Part shown: one piece after another, positions 1 through 11,438 of the stretch
Layout: each line of letters begins with the position of its first letter
Numbering within the stretch: the stretch's first letter is position 1
Assembly: GCA_028023455.1 (NCBI GenBank)
Contig: JAQFVV010012477.1
Location: 3,799,365 to 3,863,364 of the forward strand
Direction of reading: 5' to 3'
Source: Epiperipatus broadwayi
Lineage: Eukaryota > Onychophora > Udeonychophora > Euonychophora > Peripatidae
Length of the DNA: 64,000 bases
Program-made: the position numbers and the translations under genes
Notes under the pieces: generated by a model
What the model was told of the DNA's origin: nothing
The model's database searches: none
Seen by the model: the letters and a program-made list of their open reading frames with translations, nothing else

Positions 1-1015
1 CTGTACTTTTCTGATTCTCTCATTCTTTCTTTTTGCCATCTTTCTTTCATTCTCCCCTCTTTTTCCTCTTTTTTCTTTTCACTCTTCCTCCTTATTTCTC
101 TTCTTTTCTCTCTTTTTTCTTAGTCATCCTATCTTTTCTTCTTTTTCCTCCTTTCACTATCTTCCTCTATCAATTCTCTTTTTCATTGACTTTATTCCTT
201 ACTTCTTCTTTCTTATTTATTTTACTCACACAATCCCTCATTTTTATTGGAAATGTTATTTTGTTAACCCTCTTTTTATCTCCCCTTTTTCTTTCTTTTA
301 TCTTTTTCTCTTCCTTTTTGTAATCGCTGTTCAATCTCCCCATTTTTGCTTCCCTTTCATTACCCCTTTTGCTTCTCTGCTTTTCCTTTTTCTTTCTCCT
401 CCCTTCATTTTATTCCTTCCTGTCGTCTCTCTCTTTTTTTTATTTTTTTATTTTTAGTGTCTCAACTGCTTTATTTTTTCTAATCTTGTATTCTTTTTTC
501 TTTATCTTTTTTTCTTTCTTTCACTTCTTTTTATACTGTTTTCTTTCTTTTTTTTCTTGCATTTTTACTATCTTTTCTTCTTTTTCTTTCCATCTTTATT
601 TTCCTTCTATATTTTTTCATATCCTTAATTCCGTTTTTTTCCCCTCTTTCTCACCTCTTTCTTTTTAATGCTTATTTTATCCTCTCTTCAACTGTATTTA
701 TTTTTACTTGATTTCTTCTTGCATTTTTAACTTTTTATCCCATTTATTTTTAGTCTATTTTTTTTTTTGAACTCTCTTTGTTCTTTTCTGTTTTTTTTTT
801 CTCTCTACTCAACTTTTTTCTTTCTCCATTTTCCTCCCTCTCTTTTTACAGTGTTATATTTTCTCTCTATTTTTTTTTCTTTCCTAGTCTTTTTTATTCT
901 CTGCCAATTATCTTTTGTCTTCTCTTCCAGCCTATTTTACCCCTCCTTATATATATATTTGGTTTTTTAGTCTCACTCTTTTTTCTCCTTATCCCCCCCC
1001 CCCCTTGCATATATA
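1..1015. repeat. Polypyrimidine tract
   Basis: About 1 kb of almost pure C/T on the plus strand, with interruptions, ending in a poly-C run and a short TA repeat. Open frames here read as runs of Phe, Leu and Ser. They come from composition only and are not genes. Long homopurine/homopyrimidine DNA can adopt triplex (H-DNA) structure; that is known for such tracts but is inference here. Confidence 0.9.
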
Positions 1016-1427
1016 TACAAAACATAATATTTTAAAAAGGCAGTTGTAAAGGGAACACGCAATGTTTTGCATTTTTTTCTCTGTAAAAAGATAATGTTTT
1101 AATTATAAAGAAGTCTGCTCATTGCCAAAAGCTTTTACATAAAAGATATAATTGATCCATATCTCAAAATTAAATCCCTATAAAGTACAAAATGATACTA
1201 TATATTCTAGAAAGAGGATTACTTACCTCACTATTTTTTTTTTACCCATGCCAGTCTGGATTTGTCGCAATATTAATAATAGGGGATTTAGTAGTTAAAG
1301 TTACCTGAAATAATTCCCAGTTGGAAAAGAAATCTGTAGGTAACTCAAACTGAACGTTCTGATTTATTTATCTTAATCTTCTTTTAATATTCGTTTTAAA
1401 AAAAATTATAAAATTTTAAGACAGACA

Positions 1428-1480
1428 AACTTCAAACTAAAGTGACGCAGTCGCACTGCGCCACGAGGAGCCCAATGAAA
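1428..1480 (-). mobile_element. tRNA-like SINE head, left-arm copy
   Basis: Read on the minus strand, the stretch has a GC-rich core, TCGTGGCGCAGTGCGACTGC, which resembles the start of a tRNA with an A box (TGGCGCAGTG). A clear B box is not visible. The same block is inverted at 5637-5690. It is probably a decayed tRNA-derived SINE carried inside the palindrome. Confidence 0.35.
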
Positions 1481-2504
1481 TTAAATTTTGGTTCAGATAG
1501 AGAAAATGTGAATAAATCTTGTTTTATGGCACTACAAACAAAAAGAAAATATATATAAAAAAAATTCATATTTATTATATGTCCATAAAGAAGAAAATCA
1601 ACAAAGGAAAGAATGGGAAAAAGGCATTTCATATAAATTGCTAAATTATTCACTTTAGATTTGATAAATTGATTTGAGGGAATTGTAACTATTTCTTTAG
1701 TTTTCGTGTACTCTTTTTTTTTTTTTAATTTGATAGTTTGACTAATAGCTTTGTCACCTAGCGCTCTCTATGAACCACCACCACAAAACAAAAATAAAAA
1801 ATGTCTAATTTAATAATATCTTGATATCAAACTTCACACTAAATCTATAATTCTGTCTGTTTTAATGTTCATCTCTTTATAAAATCTAATATTAAAAAAA
1901 AAAAAACTCAGTTAAGATATATTTATCAAATTTTATTTTATAGTCTGTTATTTTAACAACTGGAATGTATTCCCCTCCCTTTTATCTTTATATTGAAAAA
2001 TAGTTCGCATTATTTCCCAAAGGTGGAGATATTGTTCTTAGTCAGCTTTTTATCTCCAACCAATTTGTGAAGTCTATTAAAGCTTATTGTGATTTGATGT
2101 ATGTTATTGGTGAAAAAGATATTTAACTTGAAAAGTACAAATTTGGGGTAATAAATAATTGAAAATCGCTGATAAAAACAAAATTGAAAACAAATAAAAA
2201 CTGATTTTTGGTGTCTAACAAAATAATAAACTCCTTGGAGATGAAAGATAAATCAGAAAATATCACAAAACAAAAGAAATCAATATTTTTATTTTGAAAT
2301 GCAATTTATATATGTGTGTATATATTTATATAACATTCAATATTATATTAAAAGAGCACTGCAAATGTAATGATAACACATCCATTTCCTCCTATGCCTA
2401 TAACCTAAGATTTGAATCTGGATTTAATAATCAAAGCAATTAAATTCAAAAACATAGGACTTCCTCATCTATCTTGACAACAATGGCTATAACATAATCA
2501 TTAT

Positions 2505-2870
2505 TTCCCCTGTTTACACAAGCTGTCAAAGCCAGAAAAATTTTTGATAAGGTAATGCCACACAGTGCAAGCCAGAGTAACTACTATATGGTGGATTTTG
2601 CCTGTTTTAACAATGGCTATATGCTGAGGATTGGAATGTTTCTTTCTAATGTTGTTTTACCCTCAAGAATATCTTGATACCCATTATTTTTTGCTTACTT
2701 AAGCTATTAAACAGGGCAACATTCACCATACAGTAATACCCTATGCAAAATAGAATAACGGGGGGGGGGGGGGGGGGGGGGGGGAAATGGCCATATGGTG
2801 AGGATTCACATTTTTCCAATGTTGTTTTACCCTCAAGAATAGCTAGATTCCTATTAACCTACCAACATTA
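2505..2870. repeat. Foldback-SINE-related block, left arm
   Basis: Contains the motifs seen in the palindromic short element elsewhere in the window: gtttacacaagctgt, a cagtgcaagccagagtaa segment and ttttgcctgtttta. It also has a mirrored half with tatggccat and taccctcaagaat repeats. It appears to be an older, rearranged relative of that family. The inverted counterpart is at 4270-4640. Confidence 0.55.
2761..2784 (+). repeat. 24-base poly-G run
   Basis: Twenty-four consecutive G residues in the left arm. The right arm has the same flanks joined directly, without the run, near 4360. This is either an expansion in one arm only or a base-calling/assembly artefact. A run this long could form a G-quadruplex. 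Confidence 0.9.
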
Positions 2871-3532
2871 AATGAAGTATCTATAGGGCAAGCTGTCTAG
2901 AAAAATTTTTAAGCCTCATTGCAACCATAGAAAAGTATAAAATTTTATTTGACCAAGTTTGAATAATCTAATTTGTTTGGGGAGTTTCTAATCACATAGA
3001 CAGCCCACAGCTAACCTAGCTCAATTGGTCAATTCTTATCAGCATGAGGGCATCTAGTTATTGCCAGATACTGAGCATAACAACATTTAAAAACACTTCC
3101 CACCCAACAATTAGTAAGCCTGTTTAGCAAGATCTCTCCTATTTTTGAATTAATTGTCTTGATAAGTTCTTATTGTCACTTCATATAACATATTTTTCAG
3201 AGTTACATTTCTATTTTTAACCAAAAGAATTTATTAGTTGCTTGACATATTAAATTTTATTATGATGCATCTATAAATGGTGAGGTACTAGAATAAAATA
3301 TATTAAGGATGATAAGAATGATTCTTACCGCTGATGATTATCAATGTTTGAATGTCATGTAATCTCTCTAGAAACAATCCACACTAAAGTTCAAGGTGCC
3401 TCTAAACATGTATGGCATCATGATCATATTTTTAATGTTAATTACTTTTCTAATGCAGTGATCAATCACCTTCCCTCCCCCTTTTTGAGCATGTTTTAAT
3501 AAATGTAACCTTTATATTAGTAAAATTTTTGT

Positions 3533-3616
3533 TTCATTACTTTTTAGTTATTATATGACTATTTATTTATAGTATCAACATATAAATTTGAAATAATAGT
3601 AACTATATTAATTACA
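3533..3616. other. Spacer of the giant palindrome
   Basis: This is the AT-rich unpaired or weakly paired centre, about 84 bases between the two arms. Weak similarity between its two halves (for example tagttattat against the complement of a tagttactat-like stretch) suggests an older, nearly perfect palindrome whose centre has diverged or been trimmed. Confidence 0.75.
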
Positions 3617-4269
3617 ACAAAAATTTTACTAATATAAAGGTTACATTTTATTAAAACATGCTCAAAAGGGGGGAGGGAAGGTGATTGATCACTGCATTAG
3701 AAAAGTAATTAACATTAAAAATATGATCATGATGCCATACATGTTTAGAAGCTGTGAACTTTAGTGTGGATTGTTTCTAGAGAGATTACATGACATTCAA
3801 ACATTGATAATCATCAGCGGTAAGAATCATTCTTATCATCCTTAATATATTTTATTCTAGTACCTCACCATTTATAGATGCATCATAATAAAATTTAATA
3901 TGTCAAGCAACTAATAAATTCTTTTGGTTAAAAATAGAAATGTAACTCTGAAAAATATGTTATATGAAGTGACAATAAGAACTTATCAAGACAATTAATT
4001 TAAAAATAGGAGAGATCTTGCTAAACAGGCTTACTAATTGTTGGGTGGGAAGTGTTTTTAAATGTTGTTATGCTCAGTATCTGGCAATAACTAGATACCC
4101 TCATGCTGATAAGAATTGACCAATTAGCTAGGTTAGCTGTGGGCTGTCTATGTGATTAGAATCTCAAAAAAAAATTAGATTATCCAAACTTGGTCAAATA
4201 AAATTTTATACTTTTCTATGGTTGCAATGAGGCTTAAAAAATTTTCTAGACAGCTTGCCCTATAGATAC

Positions 4270-4640
4270 TTCATTTAATGTTGGTAGGTTAATAGGAATC
4301 TAGCTATTCTTGAGGGTAAAACAACATTGGAAAAATACTCCAATCCTCACCATATGGCCATTGTTATTCTATTTTGCATAGGGTATTACTGTATGGTGAA
4401 TGTTGCCTGTTTAATAGCTTGTGTAAGCAAAGGAAATAATGGGTATCAAGATATTCTTGAGGGTAAAACAACATTAGAAAAACATTCCAATCCTCAGCAT
4501 ATAGCCATTGTTAAAACAGGCAAAATCCACCATATAGTAGTTACTCTGGCTTGCACTGTGTGGCATTACCTTATCAAAAATTTTTCTGGCTTTGACAGCT
4601 TGTGTAAACAGGGGAAATAATGATTATGTTATAGCCATTG
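4270..4640. repeat. Foldback-SINE-related block, right arm
   Basis: Inverted counterpart of 2505-2870. It includes two tandem versions of a segment built on cttgagggtaaaacaacatt followed by ccaatcctca. An open frame of 97 codons runs through it, but it is repeat sequence and has no recognisable protein motif. Confidence 0.55.
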
Positions 4641-5636
4641 TTGTCAAGATAGATGAGGAAGTCCTATGTTTTTGAATTTAATTGCTTTGATTATTAAATC
4701 CAGATTCAAATCTTAGGTTATAGGCATAGGAAATGGATGTGTTATCATTACATTGCAGTGCTCTTTTAATATAATATTGAATGTTATATAAATATATACA
4801 CACATATATAAATTGCATTTCAAAATAAAATATTGATTTCTTTTGTTTTGTGATATTTTCTGATTTATCTTTCATCTCCAGAGTTTATTATTTTGTTAGA
4901 CACCAAAAATCAGTTTTTATTTGTTTTCAATTTTGTTTTTATCAGCGATTTTCAATTATTTATTACCCAAATTTGTACTTTTCAAGTTAAATATCTTTTT
5001 CACAATAACATACATCAAATCACAATAAGCTTTAATAGACTTCACAAATTGGTTGGAGATAAAAAGCTGACTAAGAACAATATCTCCACCTTTGGGAAAT
5101 AATGCGAACTATTTTTCAATATAAAGATAAAAGGGAGGGGAATACATTCTAGTTGTTAAAATAACAGACTATAAAATAAAATTTGATAAATATATCTTAA
5201 CTGCGTTTTTTTTTTTAATATTAGATTTTATAAAGAGATGAACATTAAAACAGACAGAATTATAGATTTAGTGTGAAGTTTGATATCAAGATATTATTAA
5301 ATTAGACATTTTTTATTTTTGTTTTGTGGTGGTGGTTCATAGAGAGCGCTAGGTGACAAAGCTATTAGTCAAGCTATCAAATTAAAAAAAAAAAAAGAGT
5401 ACACGAAAACTAAAGAAATAGTTACAATTCCCTCAAATCAATTTATCAAATCTAAAGTGAATAATTTAGCAATTTATATGAAAAATGCCTTTTCCCATTC
5501 TTTCCTTTGTTATTTTCTTCTTTATAGACATATAATAAATATAATTTTTTTATATATATATTTTCTTTTTGTTTGTAGTGCCATAAAACAAGATTTATTC
5601 ACATTTTCTCTATCTGAACCAAAATTTAATTTCATT

Positions 5637-5690
5637 GGGCTCCTCGTGGCGCAGTGCGACTGCGTCACTTTAGTTTGAAGTTTGTCTGTC
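5637..5690 (+). mobile_element. tRNA-like SINE head, right-arm copy
   Basis: Same A-box-like core as at 1428-1480, here in sense orientation. The downstream part drifts into AT-rich sequence without a convincing B box. Not a functional tRNA. Confidence 0.35.
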
Positions 5691-6094
5691 TTAAAAATTT
5701 TATAATTTTTTTTAAAACGAATATTAAAAGAAGATTAAGATAAATAAATCAGAACGTTCAGTTTGAGTTACCTACAGATTTCTTTTCCAACTGGGAATTA
5801 TTTCAGGTAACTTTAACTACTAAATCCCCTACTCATAATATTGCGACAAACCAGACTGTGCATGGGTAAAAAAAAAATAGTGAGGTAAATAATCCTCTTT
5901 CTAGAATATATAGTATCATTTTGTACTTTATAGGGATTTTATTTTGAGATAAGGATCAATTATATTTTTTATGTAAAAGCTATTGGCAATGAGCAGACTT
6001 TTATAATTAAAACATTATCTTTTTACAGAGAAAAAAATGCAAAACATTCGTGTTCCCTTTACAATTGCCTTTTTAAAATATTATGTTTTGTATA

Positions 6095-7110
6095 TATATG
6101 CAGGGGGGGGGGGATAAGGAGAAAAAAGAGTGAGACTAAAAAACCAAATATATATATAAGGAGGGGTAAAATAGGCTGGAAGAGAAGACAAAAGATAATT
6201 GGCAGAGAATAAAAAAGACTAGGAAAAGAAAAAAAAATAGAGAGAAAATATAACACTGTAAAAAGAGAGGAGGAAAATGGAGAAAGAAAAAGTTGAGTAA
6301 GAGAAAAAAAAACAGAAAAGAACAAAGAGAGATCAAAAGAAAAATAGATAAAAATAAATGGGATAAAAAGTAAAAAAAGAAGAAATCAAGTAAAAATAAC
6401 AGTAGAAAGAGGATAAAATAAGCAAAAAGAAAGAGGTGAGAAAGAGGGAGAAAAAAACAGAATTAAGGACATGAAAAAATATAGTAGGAAAATAAGATGG
6501 AAAGAAAAAGAAGAAAAAATAGTAAAAAAAGTACAAAAAAGAGAAAACAGTATAAAAAGAGTGAAAGAAAGAAAAGTAAAAAGAGAAAGAAAAAAGAATA
6601 CACGATTAAAAAGAAAAAATAAATAAATTAAGACACAAAATAAAAAAATAAAAAAAGAGAGAGATGACAGGAAGGAATAAATGAAGGGAGGAGAAAGAAA
6701 AAGGAAAAGTAGAGAAATAAAAGGGTAATGAAAGGAAGCAAAAATGGGGAGATTGAAAAATGATTAAAAAAGGAAGAGAAAAAGATAAAGAAAGAAAAGG
6801 GAGATAAAAAGAGGGTTAACAAAATAAAAAAAACACAAGGAAAATGAGGGAGTGTGTGAGTAAAATAAATAAGAAAGAAGAAGCAAGGAATAAGTCAATG
6901 AAAAAGAGAATTGATGAGGAAGATAGAAAGGAGGAAAAAGAAGAAAAGATAGGATGACTAAGAAAAAAAGAGAGAAAAGAAGAGAAATAAGAAGGAAGAG
7001 TGAAAAGAAAAAGAGGAAAAAAGAGGGAGAATGAAAGAAAGATAGTAAAAAAGAAAGAATGAGAGAATCAGAAAATACAGGAAATAAAAGAAAAAGGAAA
7101 ATAATGTAGA
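6095..7110. repeat. Polypurine tract (mirror of the left tract)
   Basis: About 1 kb of nearly pure A/G on the plus strand, complementary in inverted order to the polypyrimidine tract at 1-1015. Antisense frames again give only Phe/Leu/Ser-rich artefacts. It grades into the purine-rich half of the following tetranucleotide repeat. Confidence 0.9.
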
Positions 7111-8620
7111 AGAGGGGATATGACTAGATGGCAGATAAATTATTCAATACTTTGTGAACATGGATAACTGAATAAATAGATTAAAAAGGAGTAAGAGAAA
7201 TGATGAAAGCATGGGTAGCAGAGTGAATAGATAGCTGAGTGAATGAATTAGGATAAAATAAACTGAATAATGAATAAAAGAATAGATGAATGAATAGGTA
7301 AAAAGATAGAATGATAAATGGTTGAGTGACTGAGAGTAAATGACAGAGTGGATGGAGGAATGAAGAAGTGGATGGATGAGATTTAAAGTTAATAAATGGG
7401 AATAGATTAATGTTTAGATAGATGGATGTATAGATAAATGGATGATTGAATAATGTATGAATAATGAATAAATAAAGGATGGATAAATGAGTGTATGAAA
7501 CAAGGAAAGTATGAAAGGCAGGTAAATAGACAGATGAGTGGATGATGAATTGAATAGTTACATTTATGCATGGATAGATTAATAAATAGAATTGTGTGGA
7601 AGGATGGATTGATATATAAATTCACTGTGAGATCATTGAATAAATAGGTAAGAAAAAATGTATAGATGGACAATTAGATCAATAAATGAATGATAATACA
7701 AATAAATGATGAATCATATAAATGAATAATAAATGTATGGGTACATGATCATATTATTCATTCTACCCACCCTTTTATCAATAAATCATTCATTCATTTA
7801 TTCTTCTATTTATTATTATACCAGTGATTCTTCCATATATTTCTATCTATTAATTTCCTTATTGTATGTTTATTAATATGTACTAACCACAGTGTTTTCC
7901 TATTTATCTATCTATTTATTAATTTATCCATCTATCTATATTTGCTTGTTTGTTTATATATCTTTTGCTTATTTATCTAATGATCTAACTGCATATCTAT
8001 TTATTTATTTACCCATTCATCCATTCTTCTATCAGCATTCCTTTTTCAAAACAACTTTCTCTTCATTCAATTATTTATTGATTCATCCTCCTATAGTGAT
8101 CCATCTATCCATTCTCTAATCATCTATCCACTTATTAATCACTTTTCTGAATTGCATCCAGTTTTTAATTTTTTGTAAACCATTCTCAAGCTATCTGTTT
8201 ATTCATTACCTTTTTTAGTTATCTATATATTTTTATTTATTTATAAACCTATTAATCTATTCTATCTTATTTATATATTCTTATATCGTTTCCTTTACTT
8301 ATTTATATATGTAATCTTCTGTTTATGTATCCATCTATATTTAAACATGTCCATGTAATTACTTATTTATTCATCAATAAATTCATTCACCTATCTATCT
8401 ATTCATTCATTCAATTATATATTCATTAAACTGTCTGTGACTATTTTTCCATCTACCATGTTATTCATTCCTTATCTATTTCTATACCCATCTGTCTTTT
8501 TATTTTATACATCTATTCATATTCTTACCCATCGATCAATCTATTTATTCATCCTTCTATCCATCTATCTTTTTATCATTCCATTTAATTTCTATTTACA
8601 TATCTACAAATAATAAATGA
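7110..8620. repeat. Imperfect tetranucleotide microsatellite with strand switch
   Basis: 7110-7745 is made of degenerate GATG/AATG/GATA-type units on the plus strand. From about 7760 to 8620 the sequence switches to the complementary ATTC/ATCC/TATC-type units. The turning point is around the small palindrome atgatcat near 7746. No coding potential; open frames are Ile/Tyr/Ser-rich artefacts of the repeat. Confidence 0.85.
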
Positions 8621-9363
8621 AAAATATAAATTAATATATGAATAGACAGAACAATGGATAATTAGCTATGCTTTGAATATTCACAATCTTCTCAGCATAT
8701 AAATATATGTATTAACCAATATTTGTGCGGTAGTTAAAGGATGAACTTCAAAGCTCAATCTATCACTTCTTATGTTTGAATATGATACGATTCCCTCTAA
8801 ATAATTCAAATAATTTTTTATATTTACTAACATGAAAGGATTTAACTTGCTCAAATGCATACTATGAAGAAATTAGGGCTAATATGTCCACAAGACTGGC
8901 CCAATACAATTACTTATACAACAGGGCAAAAAAGAAATGGTGAATATTCATCCATATTTTTGAGTATGAGCTACAGTCAGGCCATGAATTTGAATCTATC
9001 TAAAACAGACATTATTTGATTGAGAGCGATGACAGAAAGAAAAAGGTGAAAGAGGCATGGACTATAGCCAAAGACAAGAACATATTAAATAAAAAAGAAG
9101 CTAGCATCCTTCTATTTAAAAAATGGCATCTTTAACATCCTTTAAATAGATTTGAATATAAATAAAAAACAAGAAATTCAATTTTATGAAAATCTTTTAA
9201 ACAATAAACAAATACATATAAGATGAGCTTTTAGCAAAATTAATTGTACAATCCTATGACTACGAGACTAATAGTATTACAAGTTTTAAGCTGGATATAA
9301 TTAAAACAAAAATAACTTTTCTGTTTTTAAATGGTCATACATTTATTAATTTATTATTAATAA
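8621..9363. other. AT-rich non-coding stretch
   Basis: No exon or intact repeat recognised. A few segments (near 8870-9010) look like worn SINE tails, with phrases such as gaatttgaatctatc, but nothing could be delimited. Confidence 0.4.
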
Positions 9364-9369
9364 ATAAAA

Positions 9370-11432
9370 TGGTAGTTGTTGGTTAGACATCCACGCGTGA
9401 TGGCATGATTTATGTGCTAAAATACATAAAAATGCCATTTATGTGGCTTATTGTATTTTTGCAGCCATGTGTTACATGTATACAACAGTTACATTGTACT
9501 ACACATTACAGGCCGCGTTGTCACATCGCAATAACTTATTTCAGTGAATTCACACACTTCACACTTTTTTATGGTGTAGTGTGAGGGTGTGTGTCTTACA
9601 ACTATATATAAATCATTAATTGTAAATAAAGTTTAATTTTTTTATTGAAATCACACAATTTGACCAAGTAATAATTATTGGAGGGTTTACACAATTCTAT
9701 AGTCAAGTTTTAAGGTGCAAAACCTTGTCAAAGGCTATATGTGAACAATACTTTAAAGGAGGTAACACAGCAAATAATGTATTCTTGATAACCCCAATAA
9801 GACAAAGAACATGATGCAGGAAAACCTAGACATTGTTTGATTCTCACAATTAATGACCACTTTGTTCAAGCTATATGTCTGATATATTACTGTAGCCATG
9901 AACAGCTTGTTTTTTTAAATTTATTTATATCAAAAAAAGAAATCGTAATAAATGTGAAATTTGTTGATGCATACATTAATAATTAATGCTAATATTAAAG
10001 AATTTAACTAAGATTTGGAATGGACTACAAATGATACACAACACATTGTTTATAATTTAACATATTTTAATTCTTAAATATAGATTAAATAACATAAGTG
10101 CATTGAACGACACACACATGTGTGTTATAAATTAAACATATATAAAACAAATATTAGCAAGTAATAGAATAATAACTGAATAAGTTATTATTTAACAAGC
10201 GTTTAGAGTTTTAGAATTTAATTTAAGAAATAGGCAAGTTTTTATTTTTAAAATACATTTAAAATTTTAATCCCAAGCTTCATTAATTGCTATCTTAAGA
10301 AATTTATTGTTTCCTAATTATTGTTCAAAGGTTGCAATGAATATAGGGAATACATAAGTGGGGCCAATGTTTATAAGACCCTAAGGATAGGTTGATTTTG
10401 GTTGTTGCTGATTGCTTACAGATGGTTTCCCAAGAATTGACTTTTTTTTTTTTTTTTTTTTATAAAAACAGATAACTTTTTTTTAAAAGAGTTTAAGTTT
10501 GTAAACATTTTATTATATATGTGTGTTAGATTATCCCAGGAATTTAAATTTATATACCAATTCATTTAAATAAAGAGTTTTTAACTGAGAATATTTTAAA
10601 TTTATATTATTAATTTAAAAGGGTTGTAATGCTTCTTTAAATCTATTGCATTAAAGCTTCTCTTGCATTTATATGTAAGTGGTTACACACATATAATAAT
10701 GGTCACACAACTTAATTTAATTATATAATTTTATTAATTTTAAATTTATAACTGCATATACATTATATGCATAGACATTAATATATATTAAATGTGCACA
10801 CATATCCGCACATACACGCAAATATACACTACTATATATCAAAATAAATTATTCTGATTATGTATGTGGACTGTGAGGGTTTGAACTATTGGAAAAGATA
10901 CTAACTATGATGGAAAATAGTAGGTGAAACAGGTTGATGGTTAAATAATATCGTTTTAAACGGAACCCCCAAAAAAAAAAAACCTAAGAAGTTTTAAATT
11001 TGTTGATGTTGTTTTTAAAACAAAAACAAAAACAAAGTGAAACAAACAAAAAAAAAATCGTAATAAAATTTAAATTTGTTTATGTTATTTAAAAATAAAA
11101 AAGCAAAACCAAAAAAAAAACCGCTTACTAACTTTAGGATTTATTTTTTAAATAAAAATAGGAAACCAAAAATACAACCGTAATAAGCGTACTAAGTTTT
11201 ACATTTAAAAAACAAAAAGAACCCCCCATTTATTTTATTGATGTTAATAAAAATAATTGTTTCCAAAAAAATAAAATAAAATTTGTGTTTAATTTATTTG
11301 TAAATTGAAAAAAAAAAGTAAAAAAACAAGGAATTAAAAAAAAAAAAGGCCTGGGAATGTTCATAAGTTATATTTTTTTTAAAAAAAAAACAATGCCATC
11401 ACATGGCATGGATGTCTAACCAACAACTACCA
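9370..11432. mobile_element. Candidate non-autonomous DNA transposon with terminal inverted repeats
   Basis: The left end reads TGGTAGTTGTTGGTTAGACA from 9370 and continues with TCCA. The right end, ending at 11432, is its perfect complement over about 24 bases, and more loosely beyond (both ends contain a gatggca segment). The element is about 2.06 kb. A 6-bp direct repeat ATAAAA lies immediately outside both ends (9364-9369 and 11433-11438), a possible target-site duplication, although the flanks are A-rich. No transposase frame is visible; the interior is AT-rich with a cacaca/gtgtgt hairpin (about 9547-9600) and an A-rich degenerate repeat towards the right. Superfamily not recognised. 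Confidence 0.65.
10925..11395. repeat. Degenerate A-rich tandem repeat inside the TIR element
   Basis: Repeated phrases of the type aaaaccgtaataa followed by ttaaatttgttgatgtt and a run of a/c (about 85-95 bases per unit, very degenerate). A related unit occurs near 9935-9975. It may be a subterminal repeat array of the surrounding element. Confidence 0.45.
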
Positions 11433-11438
11433 ATAAAA

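Larger units (their letters stand above)
1..3532. repeat. Left arm of giant palindrome
   Basis: This arm is the reverse complement of 3617-7080. The first bases of the window match the complement of the bases ending near 7080, and pairing continues almost without break to 3521-3532 against 3617-3628. Sampled stretches are identical (3301-3360 against about 3783-3842) or differ by a few substitutions and short indels (near 3396-3410). The arm is cut by the window edge, so its true outer end is unknown. It contains a polypyrimidine tract, a tRNA-like segment and a copy of a SINE/foldback-related sequence, each mirrored in the other arm. Small differences between arms argue against a simple read-hairpin artefact. 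Both pieces are real sequence matches; the mechanism is unknown. Confidence 0.93.
3617..7080. repeat. Right arm of giant palindrome
   Basis: Inverted copy of 1-3532. It carries the complementary features in reverse order: the SINE/foldback-related block (4270-4650), the tRNA-like block (5637-5690), a short poly-G run near 6103 that mirrors the poly-C run near 994, and the polypurine tract that mirrors the left polypyrimidine tract. It lacks the 24-base poly-G insertion of the left arm. Past 7080 the sequence runs into a tetranucleotide microsatellite, and whether that is also palindromic cannot be seen here. Confidence 0.93.

Noticed and set aside
33-1035. Several open frames encoding Phe/Leu/Ser-rich, apparently membrane-like peptides
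   Set aside because: They come from the polypyrimidine tract and appear in two overlapping frames and again on the other strand at 6059-6822; composition only.
4327-4620. 97-codon open frame on the plus strand
   Set aside because: Lies wholly in the foldback-related repeat, with an internal duplication and no protein family resemblance.
7407-8119. Ile/Tyr/Ser-rich open frames on both strands
   Set aside because: They follow the tetranucleotide microsatellite and have no domain or splice context.
9370-11432. Interpretation as a Maverick/Polinton or other large autonomous element
   Set aside because: Only 2 kb long, no open frame of note, and termini do not match any family I can name.
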